64,000 nucleotides of DNA from Amphritea sp. (GCF_016744155.1 NZ_JADGEW010000004.1:121276-185275); one strand, 5' to 3'; positions 44,360 through 53,461 are shown, counted from the stretch's first letter. Notes: generated from the sequence alone by a model not told the origin. A program made the numbers and translations.

Positions 44360-45823
44360 ATGAAATTAGAACTGAATGATTCCTCGTTGCTGAAAACTCA
44401 GGCGTTTATAGATGGGCAGTGGGTTGATGGCGATGCCGGCGAAACCTTTACTGTTATGAACCCTGCTACTGGTGATGCTATTGCCGAGGTGGCTAGTGTT
44501 GGCCAGCCAGAGACTGCACGTGCTATTGCCGCAGCGGATTCTGCAATGATTGAGTGGAAAGCTTTACCTGCCGGGCAGCGTTCAGAAATTCTGGAGCGCT
44601 GGCATGCACTGATTATTGAAAACATTGATGATCTGGCGGCTATCATGACCCTTGAACAGGGTAAGCCGGTTTTTGAATCTAAAGGTGAGGTGCTATACGG
44701 TGCTTCTTACCTGAAATGGTTTGCAGAAGAGGGTAAGCGGGTATACGGCGATGTACTGCCGTCTTCTAATGATCGTCGTAGTATTGTGATTAAACAGCCT
44801 GTAGGCGTTGTTGCTGCCATTACGCCCTGGAATTTTCCGAACGCGATGATTACCCGTAAGGCTGCTCCAGCACTGGCGGCAGGTTGTGCGATTGTGTTGA
44901 AGCCTGCAGCTGAGACGCCTCTTTCAGCGCTATCGTTGGTCGAGCTAGCTAATCGGGCTGGTTTGCCTGCGGGCTTGTTCAGCGTACTACCGAGCTCTCA
45001 GTCTTCAAAGGTTGGCGGCGAGATGACCTCTAATCCGGTGGTTAAAAAGCTGACTTTTACCGGGTCGACTCCGGTTGGCAAGCTACTGATGAAGCAGTGT
45101 GCGGATACAGTAAAGCGTACATCAATGGAGTTGGGTGGTAACGCTCCGGTTATTATCTTTGATGATGCAGATCTTGATCTGGCGGTTAAAGGCGCTCTGG
45201 TGTCTAAATACCGTAACTCAGGCCAGACCTGCATCTGTGCTAATCGATTGTTGGTTCAGGAAGGTATCTATGATGCTTTCGTCGAAAAATTTGCAGCGGC
45301 GGTAAATGATTTCCGTCTCGGACTTGGCTTTGATGCAGAGACTACCCACGGTCCTGTTGTGTCTAAAAAAGCCTTGGGTGATATCGATAATATCGTTCAG
45401 AACGCGGTCAAGCAGGGGGCGAATGTTGTCACCGGTGGTAAGCCTTCAGTTTTGGGTAACTGCTTCTATGAGCCAACTATTCTGACCAATGTAGATGACA
45501 ACATGAGTATCTTCTCTGAAGAGATTTTTGGACCGGTTGCTCCTGTCTTTAAGTTCAGCACTGAAGAACAGGCTATTTCGATGGCTAACGATACAGAGTT
45601 TGGTCTGGCCGCTTATGTGTATACCGAGAATGTCGGTCGTATCTGGCGCGTTTCTGAAGGTATTGAATACGGTATGGTTGGGGTAAATGAAACTTCAATC
45701 AGTTCTGAGGTTATTCCATTCGGTGGAGTGAAAGAGTCAGGTCAGGGTCGTGAAGGTTCTAAGTATGGCTTAGATGATTACCTGGAAACTAAATACATCT
45801 GTATCGGTGGTCTTCAGCGCTAA
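44360..45823 (+). CDS. gabD: succinate-semialdehyde dehydrogenase
   Basis: A 487-residue aldehyde dehydrogenase of the GabD type, converting succinate semialdehyde to succinate. The catalytic Cys is in NSGQTCICANR, and the second cysteine two residues on is a GabD trait. The Glu is in SMELGGNAPVII, and LVELANRAGLPAGLF and the C-terminal YLETKYICIGGL also match. HpaI produces succinate semialdehyde, so this is the exit step of the hpa route. ATG 44360 behind AGAAGAG is chosen over the upstream TTG. A family A operator precedes it. Confidence 0.9.
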   Translation: MKLELNDSSLLKTQAFIDGQWVDGDAGETFTVMNPATGDAIAEVASVGQPETARAIAAADSAMIEWKALPAGQRSEILERWHALIIENIDDLAAIMTLEQGKPVFESKGEVLYGASYLKWFAEEGKRVYGDVLPSSNDRRSIVIKQPVGVVAAITPWNFPNAMITRKAAPALAAGCAIVLKPAAETPLSALSLVELANRAGLPAGLFSVLPSSQSSKVGGEMTSNPVVKKLTFTGSTPVGKLLMKQCADTVKRTSMELGGNAPVIIFDDADLDLAVKGALVSKYRNSGQTCICANRLLVQEGIYDAFVEKFAAAVNDFRLGLGFDAETTHGPVVSKKALGDIDNIVQNAVKQGANVVTGGKPSVLGNCFYEPTILTNVDDNMSIFSEEIFGPVAPVFKFSTEEQAISMANDTEFGLAAYVYTENVGRIWRVSEGIEYGMVGVNETSISSEVIPFGGVKESGQGREGSKYGLDDYLETKYICIGGLQR

Positions 45824-45856
45824 TTGCCTGAATACTACTGCTTAAGTTGCTGCATA

Positions 45857-45887
45857 AAAAAAGGAGTCCTTAAGGACTCCTTTTTTA
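45857..45887. terminator. bidirectional terminator between gabD and hpaD
   Basis: AAGGAGTCC/GGACTCCTT is flanked by A and T runs on both sides, so it serves the convergent gabD and hpaD transcripts. Confidence 0.92.
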
Positions 45888-45898
45888 TTGCCGATAAA

Positions 45899-46750
45899 TC
45901 AGAGACTGAAGACGACGTTCGCCTGACCGGTACCTGAACTTGGGAAGTATTCGCCGATAAGCTCGCCCCTTCCTTCGTACTTGTCCCAGCCAAGGGCACC
46001 TAACAACATCGCTGTATCATGCATACCGCCTTCACCATGGCAGAGAGCTGCATACTCTGGAAGCATCTTGATGAAAGTGCTCATTTCACCTTTGTCCCAG
46101 AGTTCCAGAACACGCAGGTCGACCTGTCGGTTAAACTCTTTAGATATGGTAAAAGTGCCGTTGTTTGCTGCATACTCATCATTGTTCCATATCTCGTGGG
46201 ACAGAGAGCCTGAAGCAAGTAGCAGTACTTTGTTATCACTAGCCTCAATCGCTTCACGGATTGCTTCACCGAGAAGTCTGGAGGATTCAATGCTGTGAAC
46301 GGTGCACCAACCAGCAACAGAAACAACTTTCAGGTCACCTTCTGGGTTCATATAGCGCATAGGTACCAGCGTGCCATATTCGAGATCAAGAGACTCAACT
46401 TGATGAGAAAGGGTGTAAACACCTTTCGCTGTTGCTTTCTCAGCTATCAGATCACCTAGTTTAGAATCACCGTTATATTCATACTCGAGATTCTGGATGA
46501 AGTGAGGGAATTCATTACTGGTATAAACACCTTTGAAATGATCTCGGGCATTAACATGGTATCCGTTATTCACCAGCCAGTGGGTATCAAGTACCACGAC
46601 GGTATCTGCGCCGGCTTCGCGTGCACGACGTGCGATCTCTTTGTGACCATCGATCGCTTGCTGACGAGTGCCTTCCAAGGGGCCTGGCCGTTCGGATAAT
46701 AACATTGTTGGCACGTGAGTGATTTTAGCTGCCAGTACAATTTCGCCCAT
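45899..46750 (-). CDS. hpaD: homoprotocatechuate 2,3-dioxygenase (class III extradiol)
   Basis: The 283-residue ring-cleavage enzyme opens 3,4-dihydroxyphenylacetate between C2 and C3, giving 5-carboxymethyl-2-hydroxymuconate semialdehyde for HpaE. It belongs to the LigB-type extradiol dioxygenases. Fe-ligand candidates are the His of KITHVP (about H9) and of LDTHWLVNNGYH (about H55-61), and SGSLSHEIWNND holds a conserved His. Length equals E. coli HpaD/HpcB. GAGG precedes the ATG. It is separated from hpaHIG1G2EF by nearly 20 kb but has the strongest family A operator. Confidence 0.92.
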   Translation of the reverse strand: MGEIVLAAKITHVPTMLLSERPGPLEGTRQQAIDGHKEIARRAREAGADTVVVLDTHWLVNNGYHVNARDHFKGVYTSNEFPHFIQNLEYEYNGDSKLGDLIAEKATAKGVYTLSHQVESLDLEYGTLVPMRYMNPEGDLKVVSVAGWCTVHSIESSRLLGEAIREAIEASDNKVLLLASGSLSHEIWNNDEYAANNGTFTISKEFNRQVDLRVLELWDKGEMSTFIKMLPEYAALCHGEGGMHDTAMLLGALGWDKYEGRGELIGEYFPSSGTGQANVVFSL

Positions 46751-46822
46751 GGTCTTACCTCATTTGATTCTTATAAGTATGTTTGAAGGGCAGGCATAGA
46801 GCCTGCACACAGAGTCTTATTT

Positions 46823-46840
46823 TAGTTAACATATTAACTA
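46823..46840. promoter_or_regulatory. family A operator (probable HpaR site) upstream of hpaD
   Basis: TAGTTAA-CATA-TTAACTA is a perfect dyad with 7-bp arms, about 73 bp upstream of the hpaD ATG. It also faces hpaR across the intergenic region and defines the consensus used for the other sites. Confidence 0.75.
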
Positions 46841-47120
46841 TTAGTAAGATTAGTTAGTCTTCTAGCTATTGTCAAAGAGCACTGCTGTTTACATGATTCA
46901 GATCACTGAAAGATAACTTTTGTTAGGGAGGCGTTATAGGTAGAGGGAACAGTCTGTAGGAAAAAGTTGCATGAAGAGGGTTATAGCAAAGAGGAATGTT
47001 GTGATGCTTTTTAACCCGCTAGAGTATAGAAATATAGCTAAGTGTAGGATTACTAATAGAGAGAGCGTAACTGAAGGTTGAAGGATAAACCTGAGAGTGC
47101 TCTCTCTTGTTTTACTGGCG
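46841..47120. other. remaining hpaD-hpaR intergenic region
   Basis: No gene is seen. Additional TAGTTAG half-site sequence lies at 46851-46857. Arms AGAGAGAGC/GCTCTCTCT around 47061-47107 could form a long-loop terminator after hpaR. Confidence 0.4.
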
Positions 47121-47558
47121 TTAGCTATCCTTTATATTGGATTCTAGCTCAGTCAGTTCTTTTAACAGCTGGGAAAGAACCGCCAGCTTCTCGGTTCCGT
47201 AGAGGTCGGTAAACTTTTTGTATTTCGCTTCAACATCGGGGCTGAGGCGTTCGAACAGCACCTGGGATTTATCAGTTAGGCGTATCAGAGTACGACGCTG
47301 ATCCTCTTCTGACTTTTTGCGGGTGATGTAGTCCTGTTGTTCCAGTCGCTTTATGATACCTGTCAGGCTTGGGCTCAGGATACAGCAATGATCTGCTAGC
47401 TGCTTAGACTCCAATTCACCGAAAGCTCTCAGGGCACGGAGAACACGCCACTGTTGCTCCGTAATATTGTTCTCTTGAAGCAGAGGACGGAAAAATGTCA
47501 TCGTTGCTTCTCGGGCTTTGAGGAGTTGTAAGGGTAAAGAGTCTTCAAATTTTCGCAT
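47121..47558 (-). CDS. hpaR: MarR-family repressor HpaR
   Basis: A 145-residue winged-helix MarR regulator. Helix-turn-helix and wing segments are at about residues 48-100 (ESKQLADHCCILSPSLTGII, then KSEEDQRRTLIRLT). The DQRR wing and the N-terminal PLQLLKAREATMTFFRP block match the homoprotocatechuate repressor HpaR/HpcR. It is next to hpaD on the same strand. In enterics HpaR represses the meta-cleavage operon and releases on aromatic ligand binding. The family A dyads are its likely operators. Confidence 0.87.
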   Translation of the reverse strand: MRKFEDSLPLQLLKAREATMTFFRPLLQENNITEQQWRVLRALRAFGELESKQLADHCCILSPSLTGIIKRLEQQDYITRKKSEEDQRRTLIRLTDKSQVLFERLSPDVEAKYKKFTDLYGTEKLAVLSQLLKELTELESNIKDS

Positions 47559-47636
47559 AGGGTGTTCTTTTGTAGAGCTTTTTACCTATTCTTACGATTC
47601 ATCGGTGGCGATGCAAACTTTTTTTTCACTTATAGC

Positions 47637-48479
47637 TTAGTGACGCCATTTTATATAACCGTGAAGCAGCAATGTGCCAATCACTAGTCCGCCTCCCTGT
47701 AGGGCTGCAGAGGTGGGTGCTTCACTTAGAAACAGCCAGACGAGTAGGGGGCCAAAAACTGTTTCCAGTAGCATCAGCATACCCACTTCGGCCGCTGTAA
47801 TTCTTGTGGGCCCCAGGGTAATTAAAATGAATGCAGTCGGGATGATGATAACGCAGAGCAATAGCATCCAGGCCCAGTCTGAACCGGACAATGCAAAAGG
47901 AGATGCATTAAACAGGCTGGCTAGAGCAATGAAAAGCCCACCGGTGATCAATGCTGGAGTCATATCTCGATGTTTGACTGCGCGGTCATTGACGAACTTT
48001 GCCGACAGCGACAAGGCACAACAGAGGGCTAAGAGATCACCGGTAAGACTTGGGGCTGACCATGAATCTTTCATTACCCAGCCGATGCCAAACATACAAA
48101 TGATAATGGCGGCCCAGGTGATGGGCGAGGATTTTTCGCCGATAAACAGCCTGGCGGTAAGTGCTGCAAACAGTGGTTGAGCACTGATAATCACGAGTAC
48201 ATTAGCGACTGAGGTATAGTTTATGGCGGTCACGAAGAATATTGAGCTGAGGGCGTATAGCAGGGCTGAGCGGATACTCGCTCCGTCCCGGTAGAATAAA
48301 GGTCTTCCTGGGTGTCGGTATCTGCACCAGAGAGCAACCATCAGGCTCATTAGCAGCCCTCGCCAGAACAGTAGACTGAAAGACTCCACATCGACTAAAC
48401 GTATCAACAGGGCATCAAAGCTTAGTACCAGCACTCCCAGTGCTGTTAATAGAAATCCCTTCAGGTATTCAGCGTTCAT
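47637..48479 (-). CDS. EamA/DMT-family permease
   Basis: A 280-residue inner-membrane transporter with ten predicted helices and two EamA repeats (FWRGLLMSLMVALWCRYR near the start, then LGPTRITAAEVGMLMLLETVFGP in the second half). ATG 48479 is chosen; the open frame reaches back to 48581 without a better ribosome site. The substrate is unknown. It lies 78 bp upstream of hpaR on the same strand, but nothing shows it belongs to the hpa system. Confidence 0.83.
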   Translation of the reverse strand: MNAEYLKGFLLTALGVLVLSFDALLIRLVDVESFSLLFWRGLLMSLMVALWCRYRHPGRPLFYRDGASIRSALLYALSSIFFVTAINYTSVANVLVIISAQPLFAALTARLFIGEKSSPITWAAIIICMFGIGWVMKDSWSAPSLTGDLLALCCALSLSAKFVNDRAVKHRDMTPALITGGLFIALASLFNASPFALSGSDWAWMLLLCVIIIPTAFILITLGPTRITAAEVGMLMLLETVFGPLLVWLFLSEAPTSAALQGGGLVIGTLLLHGYIKWRH

Positions 48480-48716
48480 ATCGGTGCTCTTCAGGCGAGT
48501 CATAGAGTTCATGGACTTCACACACCGAATATAACGAGGGCGTTGAAGTTTGGGCATTGTATCTGTATTCCCGGTAAACAACAGTTCTTACAGCGACATA
48601 GGACGGCACTAACAAACTCTTTGGCTTTGTTAACATCTCGCGAAAACAGTACGGAAGTATCATAGTGCTTCTGTTTTCAACTCCTAAACTGGAATCAATG
48701 ATTTTGGAGATTGATG

Positions 48717-49280
48717 ATGAAGAGATTCATATTGCGCTTAACATTTACTATTTCACTGGTTGTTTCCAGTACAACGCTCTGGTCAATGGAGTTGAGTTCT
48801 GGAATTAAACAGCTCTATCTGCAACAGACAGATGGTCAGGAGAAGGAAATAGGTGATATTGAATTTACCGCTTTAGAGGCCGGTCTATACCAGTATAAAA
48901 TCACCCTCGATCATCACCTATTTAAAGATTATTTTCTTTCAATGAAAGAGATGAAGTGTCTTGAGGGCCCCGAGTTGTGGTGCTTTATTCCATACCCTTA
49001 TAAGCAACCGAGAACCGTCAGTGCTGAAGATATGCGCTGGCTGGAACATGATTTGTTGTTCATGTTTAAGAAGCTTGATGCTTTTGGTGCGAATTTCTGG
49101 AATGGTATTTATTACCGAATGGAAGTAACAGAACAAGGGCTACGTGGGGTTGCTCACTCCCTTGATCTGAATATGTTGGCGTCGCCCCCGGATGACCTGA
49201 CTACTCCGCCGATTGAAGAATTTGATGTTGATGAAGCTGACCTGGAAAAACGCTGGCTGCCTTATCTTGAAATTCGCTAA
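48717..49280 (+). CDS. exported hypothetical protein
   Basis: A 187-residue protein with an N-terminal signal peptide (MKRFILRLTF, cleavage near residue 22-24 after LWSME). The mature part is acidic and aromatic-rich with no membrane segment, and I do not recognise a domain. Two adjacent ATGs are possible (48714, 48717); GGAG spacing favours 48717. It is a single gene between the EamA permease and rlmF. Confidence 0.6.
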   Translation: MKRFILRLTFTISLVVSSTTLWSMELSSGIKQLYLQQTDGQEKEIGDIEFTALEAGLYQYKITLDHHLFKDYFLSMKEMKCLEGPELWCFIPYPYKQPRTVSAEDMRWLEHDLLFMFKKLDAFGANFWNGIYYRMEVTEQGLRGVAHSLDLNMLASPPDDLTTPPIEEFDVDEADLEKRWLPYLEIR

Positions 49281-49346
49281 ACCAAATCCATTTCATCCCT
49301 GAGTTAGGATACAATGCTCTGCTTTTAATGCAGAGGTTTTCGTAGT

Positions 49347-50315
49347 ATGGCTAAAACACTTAAAAACGGTGGACGTAAGAAGGCCTCCCTGCACCCGCGA
49401 AACCCTCACCAGGGACGCTATGATCTGGATGAGCTTTCTCGGCTCTTTCCTGAGCTTAAGGGGTTCGTCTCACCCAACCAGTTCGGCGACCAGAGCATTG
49501 ATTTTCATAATCCGGACGCTGTAAAAGCACTTAATAAAGCGCTGTTGATTAAGCATTATGGAATCAATTTCTGGGATATTCCTCCCGGTTATCTCTGCCC
49601 ACCGATTCCAGGAAGAGCTGATTATATTCATCATCTTGCTGACCAGTTAGCTACGGACAATCAGGGCATTGTACCCACAGGTAGACGTATTAGGGGGTTA
49701 GATATCGGTGTTGGTGCTAACTGTATCTACCCGCTGATTGGTTCTCGCAGCTATGGTTGGCAGTTTGTCGGAACGGATATTGATCCGATAGCTGTTAATG
49801 GGGCCAATCTTATTGCTGAGGCTAATCCTGTCCTTAAAGGGCGAATAGAGTGCCGTTTACAGACCGAGGCTAGGAATCTTTTTAAGGGGATGATTGATCC
49901 TTCTGAACGATTTGATTTCACAATGTGTAATCCGCCATTTCATAGTTCTGCTGCAGAGGCTGAATCAAGTGCCCGGCGTAAGCTGAAAAACCTGGGAAAG
50001 GATAGCTCAGATATAAAGCTAAATTTTGGTGGTCAAAAAAATGAACTCTGGTGTGATGGCGGCGAACATAATTTTGTTCAGCGGATGGTTTCCCAGAGCC
50101 GTGAGTTCGGACAAAGCTGTTATCTTTTCAGTTGCCTGATTTCCAAGCAGGAAAATATTGCGCAGGTGAAACGGATGCTTAAGTCAGCATCTGCTAACGA
50201 TGTCAGAATTGTCGATATGGCACAGGGACAAAAGGTTAGCCGCTTCGTTGTCTGGACTTTTCTCAGTAAGGAAGAACAGGCTGAATGGCGTGAGCAACGC
50301 TGGGACGATAAGTAA
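49347..50315 (+). CDS. rlmF: 23S rRNA (adenine(1618)-N6)-methyltransferase RlmF
   Basis: A 322-residue SAM-dependent methyltransferase that modifies A1618 of 23S rRNA. The SAM motif is LDIGVGANCIYPLIG (about residues 118-132). The catalytic NPPF-type motif is MCNPPFHSS (about 193-201). The N-terminal LHPRNPHQGRYDLDEL is diagnostic of RlmF/YbiN. Length is typical. No neighbour relationship is evident. Confidence 0.93.
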   Translation: MAKTLKNGGRKKASLHPRNPHQGRYDLDELSRLFPELKGFVSPNQFGDQSIDFHNPDAVKALNKALLIKHYGINFWDIPPGYLCPPIPGRADYIHHLADQLATDNQGIVPTGRRIRGLDIGVGANCIYPLIGSRSYGWQFVGTDIDPIAVNGANLIAEANPVLKGRIECRLQTEARNLFKGMIDPSERFDFTMCNPPFHSSAAEAESSARRKLKNLGKDSSDIKLNFGGQKNELWCDGGEHNFVQRMVSQSREFGQSCYLFSCLISKQENIAQVKRMLKSASANDVRIVDMAQGQKVSRFVVWTFLSKEEQAEWREQRWDDK

Positions 50316-50348
50316 GTTATCGCCCTCTGCGTTTCACGTTGACTAAAA

Positions 50349-50570
50349 TCAGTGTTGTAAGGGTTGCTGTAGGAGTTGTGCTGTATTTTCGAGTTCTTCC
50401 AGATAAGTTAACAGATCCTCAGTCATTATCTCTGGATGTGCGTTTAGAAGGCTTTTAAGCGTATCTAGTGGTGCTTGCGCACCTTCATGTAGGTTTTGGG
50501 TGATAGCGAGTAATAGCGAGGTGAGTACCTCGAGGCTTTTAACACGGGACTCTAGATTATATCCGTCCAC
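50349..50570 (-). CDS. hypothetical 73-residue helical protein
   Basis: The frame encodes a short, Leu-rich, probably all-helical protein of unknown family (RVKSLEVLTSLLLAITQNLHEG region). I choose a GTG start at 50570 because AGGGGGA lies eight bases before it; ATGs at 50594 and 50615 lack ribosome sites. It converges on rlmF with 33 bp between stops. Function is unknown. Confidence 0.45.
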   Translation of the reverse strand: MDGYNLESRVKSLEVLTSLLLAITQNLHEGAQAPLDTLKSLLNAHPEIMTEDLLTYLEELENTAQLLQQPLQH

Positions 50571-50706
50571 AGACGTTCCCCCTTGGATAGTCATAACAAA
50601 AACGACAGCCGTCATACTGACGAAGCTGTCCCTTGACGCATAAGGAAAGCTTAGTCAAAAAAAACGGATATGGGAGTAAAATGCATGAGATGTTTTCAAG
50701 TAGAGG

Positions 50707-52140
50707 TTAATGTTCAGGTAATAGCCTAGATTTCAGCATCTCTTTACAGAGTTGTCCCAGTGTTTTTATAGCCTCTTCCAATGCCGGATTAGCGCTGTTC
50801 ACGCAGCAGATGCGCATAAAGTTTTTATACTTTCCTGACGCAGAGAACAGAGTTCCAGGTGCAATACTGATACCCTCCAATTTAGCTTGTTGGTTCAATT
50901 CGTTCGAATCAATATGGTCCGATAGCTCAACCCATAATAGATAGCCGCCCTGAGGATAACTGATGCGCGTTCCTTCAGGCATCTCTCGTTTTAACCAGCC
51001 AATGACGGCATCACGATCACGTCGGTAATCCTTACGCACCCTACGAAGATGTTTTTCGTAGTAGCCCTGAGCAATAAATTCAGCCACTGCCATCTGAGTG
51101 AGCTTGGGAGTAGAAAGGCTTGATAGATATTTCACCATCATTATATGTTCCCGGTACCGACCAGGTGCGATCCAACCGACCCGAATGCCGGGTGCAATCG
51201 ATTTTGAAAATGAGGAACAGAGAATAACCCGTCCCTCAGTATCAAATGACTTTATGGTTCTTGGTCGGGGTAGGGTATAGCTCAGGTCACCGTAGACGTC
51301 ATCTTCAATCAGGGGGATATCATAGTGATTAAGCAGCTCGAGCAGGCGCAGTTTGTTTTTGTCCGGCATCGAATAACCCAGCGGATTATTATTCGTTGGT
51401 GTTAGTAAGCAGGCTTTGATTGGCCACTGTTCAAAAGCCATCTCAAGGGCTTCAAGGGAGATGCCGGTTTCAGGGTTTGTTGGTATCTCCAGCGCCTTTA
51501 CGCCATTGATTTTAATTGCCTGTACCGAACCGAAGAAGCTGGGCGAATCAACCACCACAATATCGCCAGGCTCGGTAACCGCTCTTAGACTACAAGACAG
51601 AGCTTCCTGGCAGCCTGAAGTGATAATGATTTCATCGGGGTGAATACGACAGCCAGAATCGACCATGACCCGGGCAATTTGATGACGTAGGGCATCAGAG
51701 CCCGCTGCATGCTCGTAATCAAGAACTCTGTTTGCTGCATTACGACTGAGTTCAGACATTAACCGTGTTAAAGGTTTGAGAGTAGGTGCTTGAGTATCGG
51801 GTAGTGCCAGGCTGAGTTTAGTTGTTTCCTGGCTGCCATATTCGGTGATCATATGTTGCAACTTTTGCCATTGTGCAACGACCAGTGGCTGCGGCAAAGG
51901 GGTGCTGGTGGCGGGCAATTCAGGAGGGGCCTGATGCTGTAGGACGTAGTATCCAGATTTTGGACGAGATTCGATAACACCGTCATCTATCAGCAGACCA
52001 TAGGCCTCCTGCACTGTAGAGATACTGACGCCGTGTTCCTGGCTTAATCCTCTAACCGAGGGAAGTTTATCCCCTTCATGATAATAGCCCAGTTCAATGC
52101 GGTCCTTTAGTGTTGTCGCTACTTGCTCATACAGTTTCAT
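50707..52140 (-). CDS. MocR-type PLP-dependent transcriptional regulator
   Basis: A 477-residue fusion of an N-terminal GntR-type winged helix (residues about 1-70, KLPSVRGLSQEHGVSISTVQ) with a fold type I aminotransferase domain. The PLP lysine is in SSFSKSIAPGIRVGW. Such MocR regulators use PLP as an effector and control vitamin B6, GABA or amino-acid genes. ATG 52140 with AGGAG upstream is chosen over the longer frame. An inverted repeat CTGTAC-N13-GTACAG immediately precedes the ribosome site. It is divergent from the DUF1127 gene, a likely target. Confidence 0.88.
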   Translation of the reverse strand: MKLYEQVATTLKDRIELGYYHEGDKLPSVRGLSQEHGVSISTVQEAYGLLIDDGVIESRPKSGYYVLQHQAPPELPATSTPLPQPLVVAQWQKLQHMITEYGSQETTKLSLALPDTQAPTLKPLTRLMSELSRNAANRVLDYEHAAGSDALRHQIARVMVDSGCRIHPDEIIITSGCQEALSCSLRAVTEPGDIVVVDSPSFFGSVQAIKINGVKALEIPTNPETGISLEALEMAFEQWPIKACLLTPTNNNPLGYSMPDKNKLRLLELLNHYDIPLIEDDVYGDLSYTLPRPRTIKSFDTEGRVILCSSFSKSIAPGIRVGWIAPGRYREHIMMVKYLSSLSTPKLTQMAVAEFIAQGYYEKHLRRVRKDYRRDRDAVIGWLKREMPEGTRISYPQGGYLLWVELSDHIDSNELNQQAKLEGISIAPGTLFSASGKYKNFMRICCVNSANPALEEAIKTLGQLCKEMLKSRLLPEH

Positions 52141-52150
52141 AAAGAATCTC

Positions 52151-52175
52151 CTGTACAGTTTAAAAACCAGTACAG
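52151..52175. promoter_or_regulatory. inverted repeat in the MocR leader
   Basis: CTGTAC-N13-GTACAG abuts the AGGAG ribosome site of the MocR gene, suggesting autorepression. A second inverted repeat, TACAGA-N15-TCTGTA, is at 52195-52221 toward the DUF1127 gene. Confidence 0.55.
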
Positions 52176-52303
52176 ATAAGGATGTTATAGCCATTACAGA
52201 TGATCAGTCTGCCTATCTGTATTGGTTGATAAATAATATTACTGAATCTGTGATGGTAACAGATATATTCATAAACTGAAGCCCTAACATGGAGGGATTC
52301 AGA

Positions 52304-52561
52304 ATGAGAGATTTTCTTAAGCGGGTTAAGCAATATCGACAGACTTATTACAGCAGGCAGTTGCTCAAAGAGCTGGATGCGTATGCACTTAAAGATTTAG
52401 GCCTGAGCAGGTCTGAAGCGCTGCGTGAAGCACGAAGGCCATTTTGGGACTGTAATACTCATGAGGTCGGTCCAGAAGAAGAACGAACCCTCTTCGCATA
52501 CAGGGTGGTCCCTCTGGTGTTTGTGGCGGGTTTAGGCTTGGCGACCTATCTAAGTTTTTGA
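52304..52561 (+). CDS. DUF1127 domain protein
   Basis: An 85-residue protein. The DUF1127 motif occupies the first half (YSRQLLKELDAYALKDLGLSR) and one membrane helix lies at the C-terminus (about 65-83), an extension beyond the usual YjiS-like length. Arg-rich DUF1127 proteins have been linked to RNA or phosphate metabolism in some bacteria; no function can be assigned here. GGAGG precedes the ATG. It is divergent from the MocR gene. Confidence 0.8.
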   Translation: MRDFLKRVKQYRQTYYSRQLLKELDAYALKDLGLSRSEALREARRPFWDCNTHEVGPEEERTLFAYRVVPLVFVAGLGLATYLSF

Positions 52562-52643
52562 TGCCAGGTGATAAAAAAATGGCGGAGCCGCTAAAAACAG
52601 AACTATGCTGTAGTAAATATGTGGTCGATGTTTGGAGGTTCCA

Positions 52644-53252
52644 ATGTTCGAGGAGTTTTATACCCTGCGTTTGCAGGACAATAGTGAAGTGGAAAATTTA
52701 TTAACCCCAGAGTTCACCGGTGAACAGGTTTCGCTGCGCAGTCCAGCCAGTCAGGTAATAACTGATTTTAGTATTACCATGCCGGTGACTGTGTCTGAAG
52801 ATACCCAGGTGGATGAAGCGCTTGAACGTATGAAGAACCAACATGTGCGTATGCTGTTTGTCACGACCCAGGCGGATAAATTTGTCGGTGTCATTACTGC
52901 TCGTGATATCTCGGGTACTAAAGCGATGATCCATATGAATAGCTGTGGTATTAGCAGGCAGGAGGTGTTGGTGAGCGATATCATGCACAATAAGACGGAC
53001 CTGCGTTCCCTGACCTTTGACCAGGTGAAGCACTCGCGGATTGGTGACATCATGCTGACCCTAAAAAGTTCAGGTGATCAGCATCTGCTGGTGGTTGATG
53101 AAACTGAACTTGGTATTAAGCGAATCAGAGGTATTATTTCGGCCAGTGATATATCCCGTAAGCTTAAGGTAGGCTTTGACATAATGCAGGAAGCTAAGTC
53201 CTTTGCTGAGATTGAGAAAATAGTCGCACAGGGTAGTGAGGTGAGTTGTTGA
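52644..53252 (+). CDS. CBS-domain protein
   Basis: A 202-residue protein with two CBS motifs (about residues 45-100 and 110-175; VDEALERMKNQHVRMLFVT and the later LLVVDETELGIKRIRGIISASDIS region). Stand-alone CBS pairs bind adenine nucleotides and act as energy sensors. Starting at ATG 52644 places GGAGG at good spacing. There is no partner domain. It lies 82 bp after the DUF1127 gene and may be co-transcribed. Confidence 0.86.
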   Translation: MFEEFYTLRLQDNSEVENLLTPEFTGEQVSLRSPASQVITDFSITMPVTVSEDTQVDEALERMKNQHVRMLFVTTQADKFVGVITARDISGTKAMIHMNSCGISRQEVLVSDIMHNKTDLRSLTFDQVKHSRIGDIMLTLKSSGDQHLLVVDETELGIKRIRGIISASDISRKLKVGFDIMQEAKSFAEIEKIVAQGSEVSC

Positions 53253-53461
53253 ACTTATTCACACTTACCTTGCTGTTCTTACCTGATCATTAGCGGCCTA
53301 TTATTTAGCCCTCTGAATATAGAGGGTAGTTTTGCCTGCACAAGGGTATAAATTTCACTTTACAGTCGACGCTTTTAAACTATACTTCGGCGCTTTGAAT
53401 CAGAGTCGATTGGCTCCTGTTATCCTCCGTAAATACAGATTAAATCATAGGTAAAGCGAAG

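Noticed and set aside
47674..48180. A 168-codon plus-strand frame opposite the EamA permease
   Set aside because: It is antisense to a clear membrane-transporter sequence and has no features of its own.
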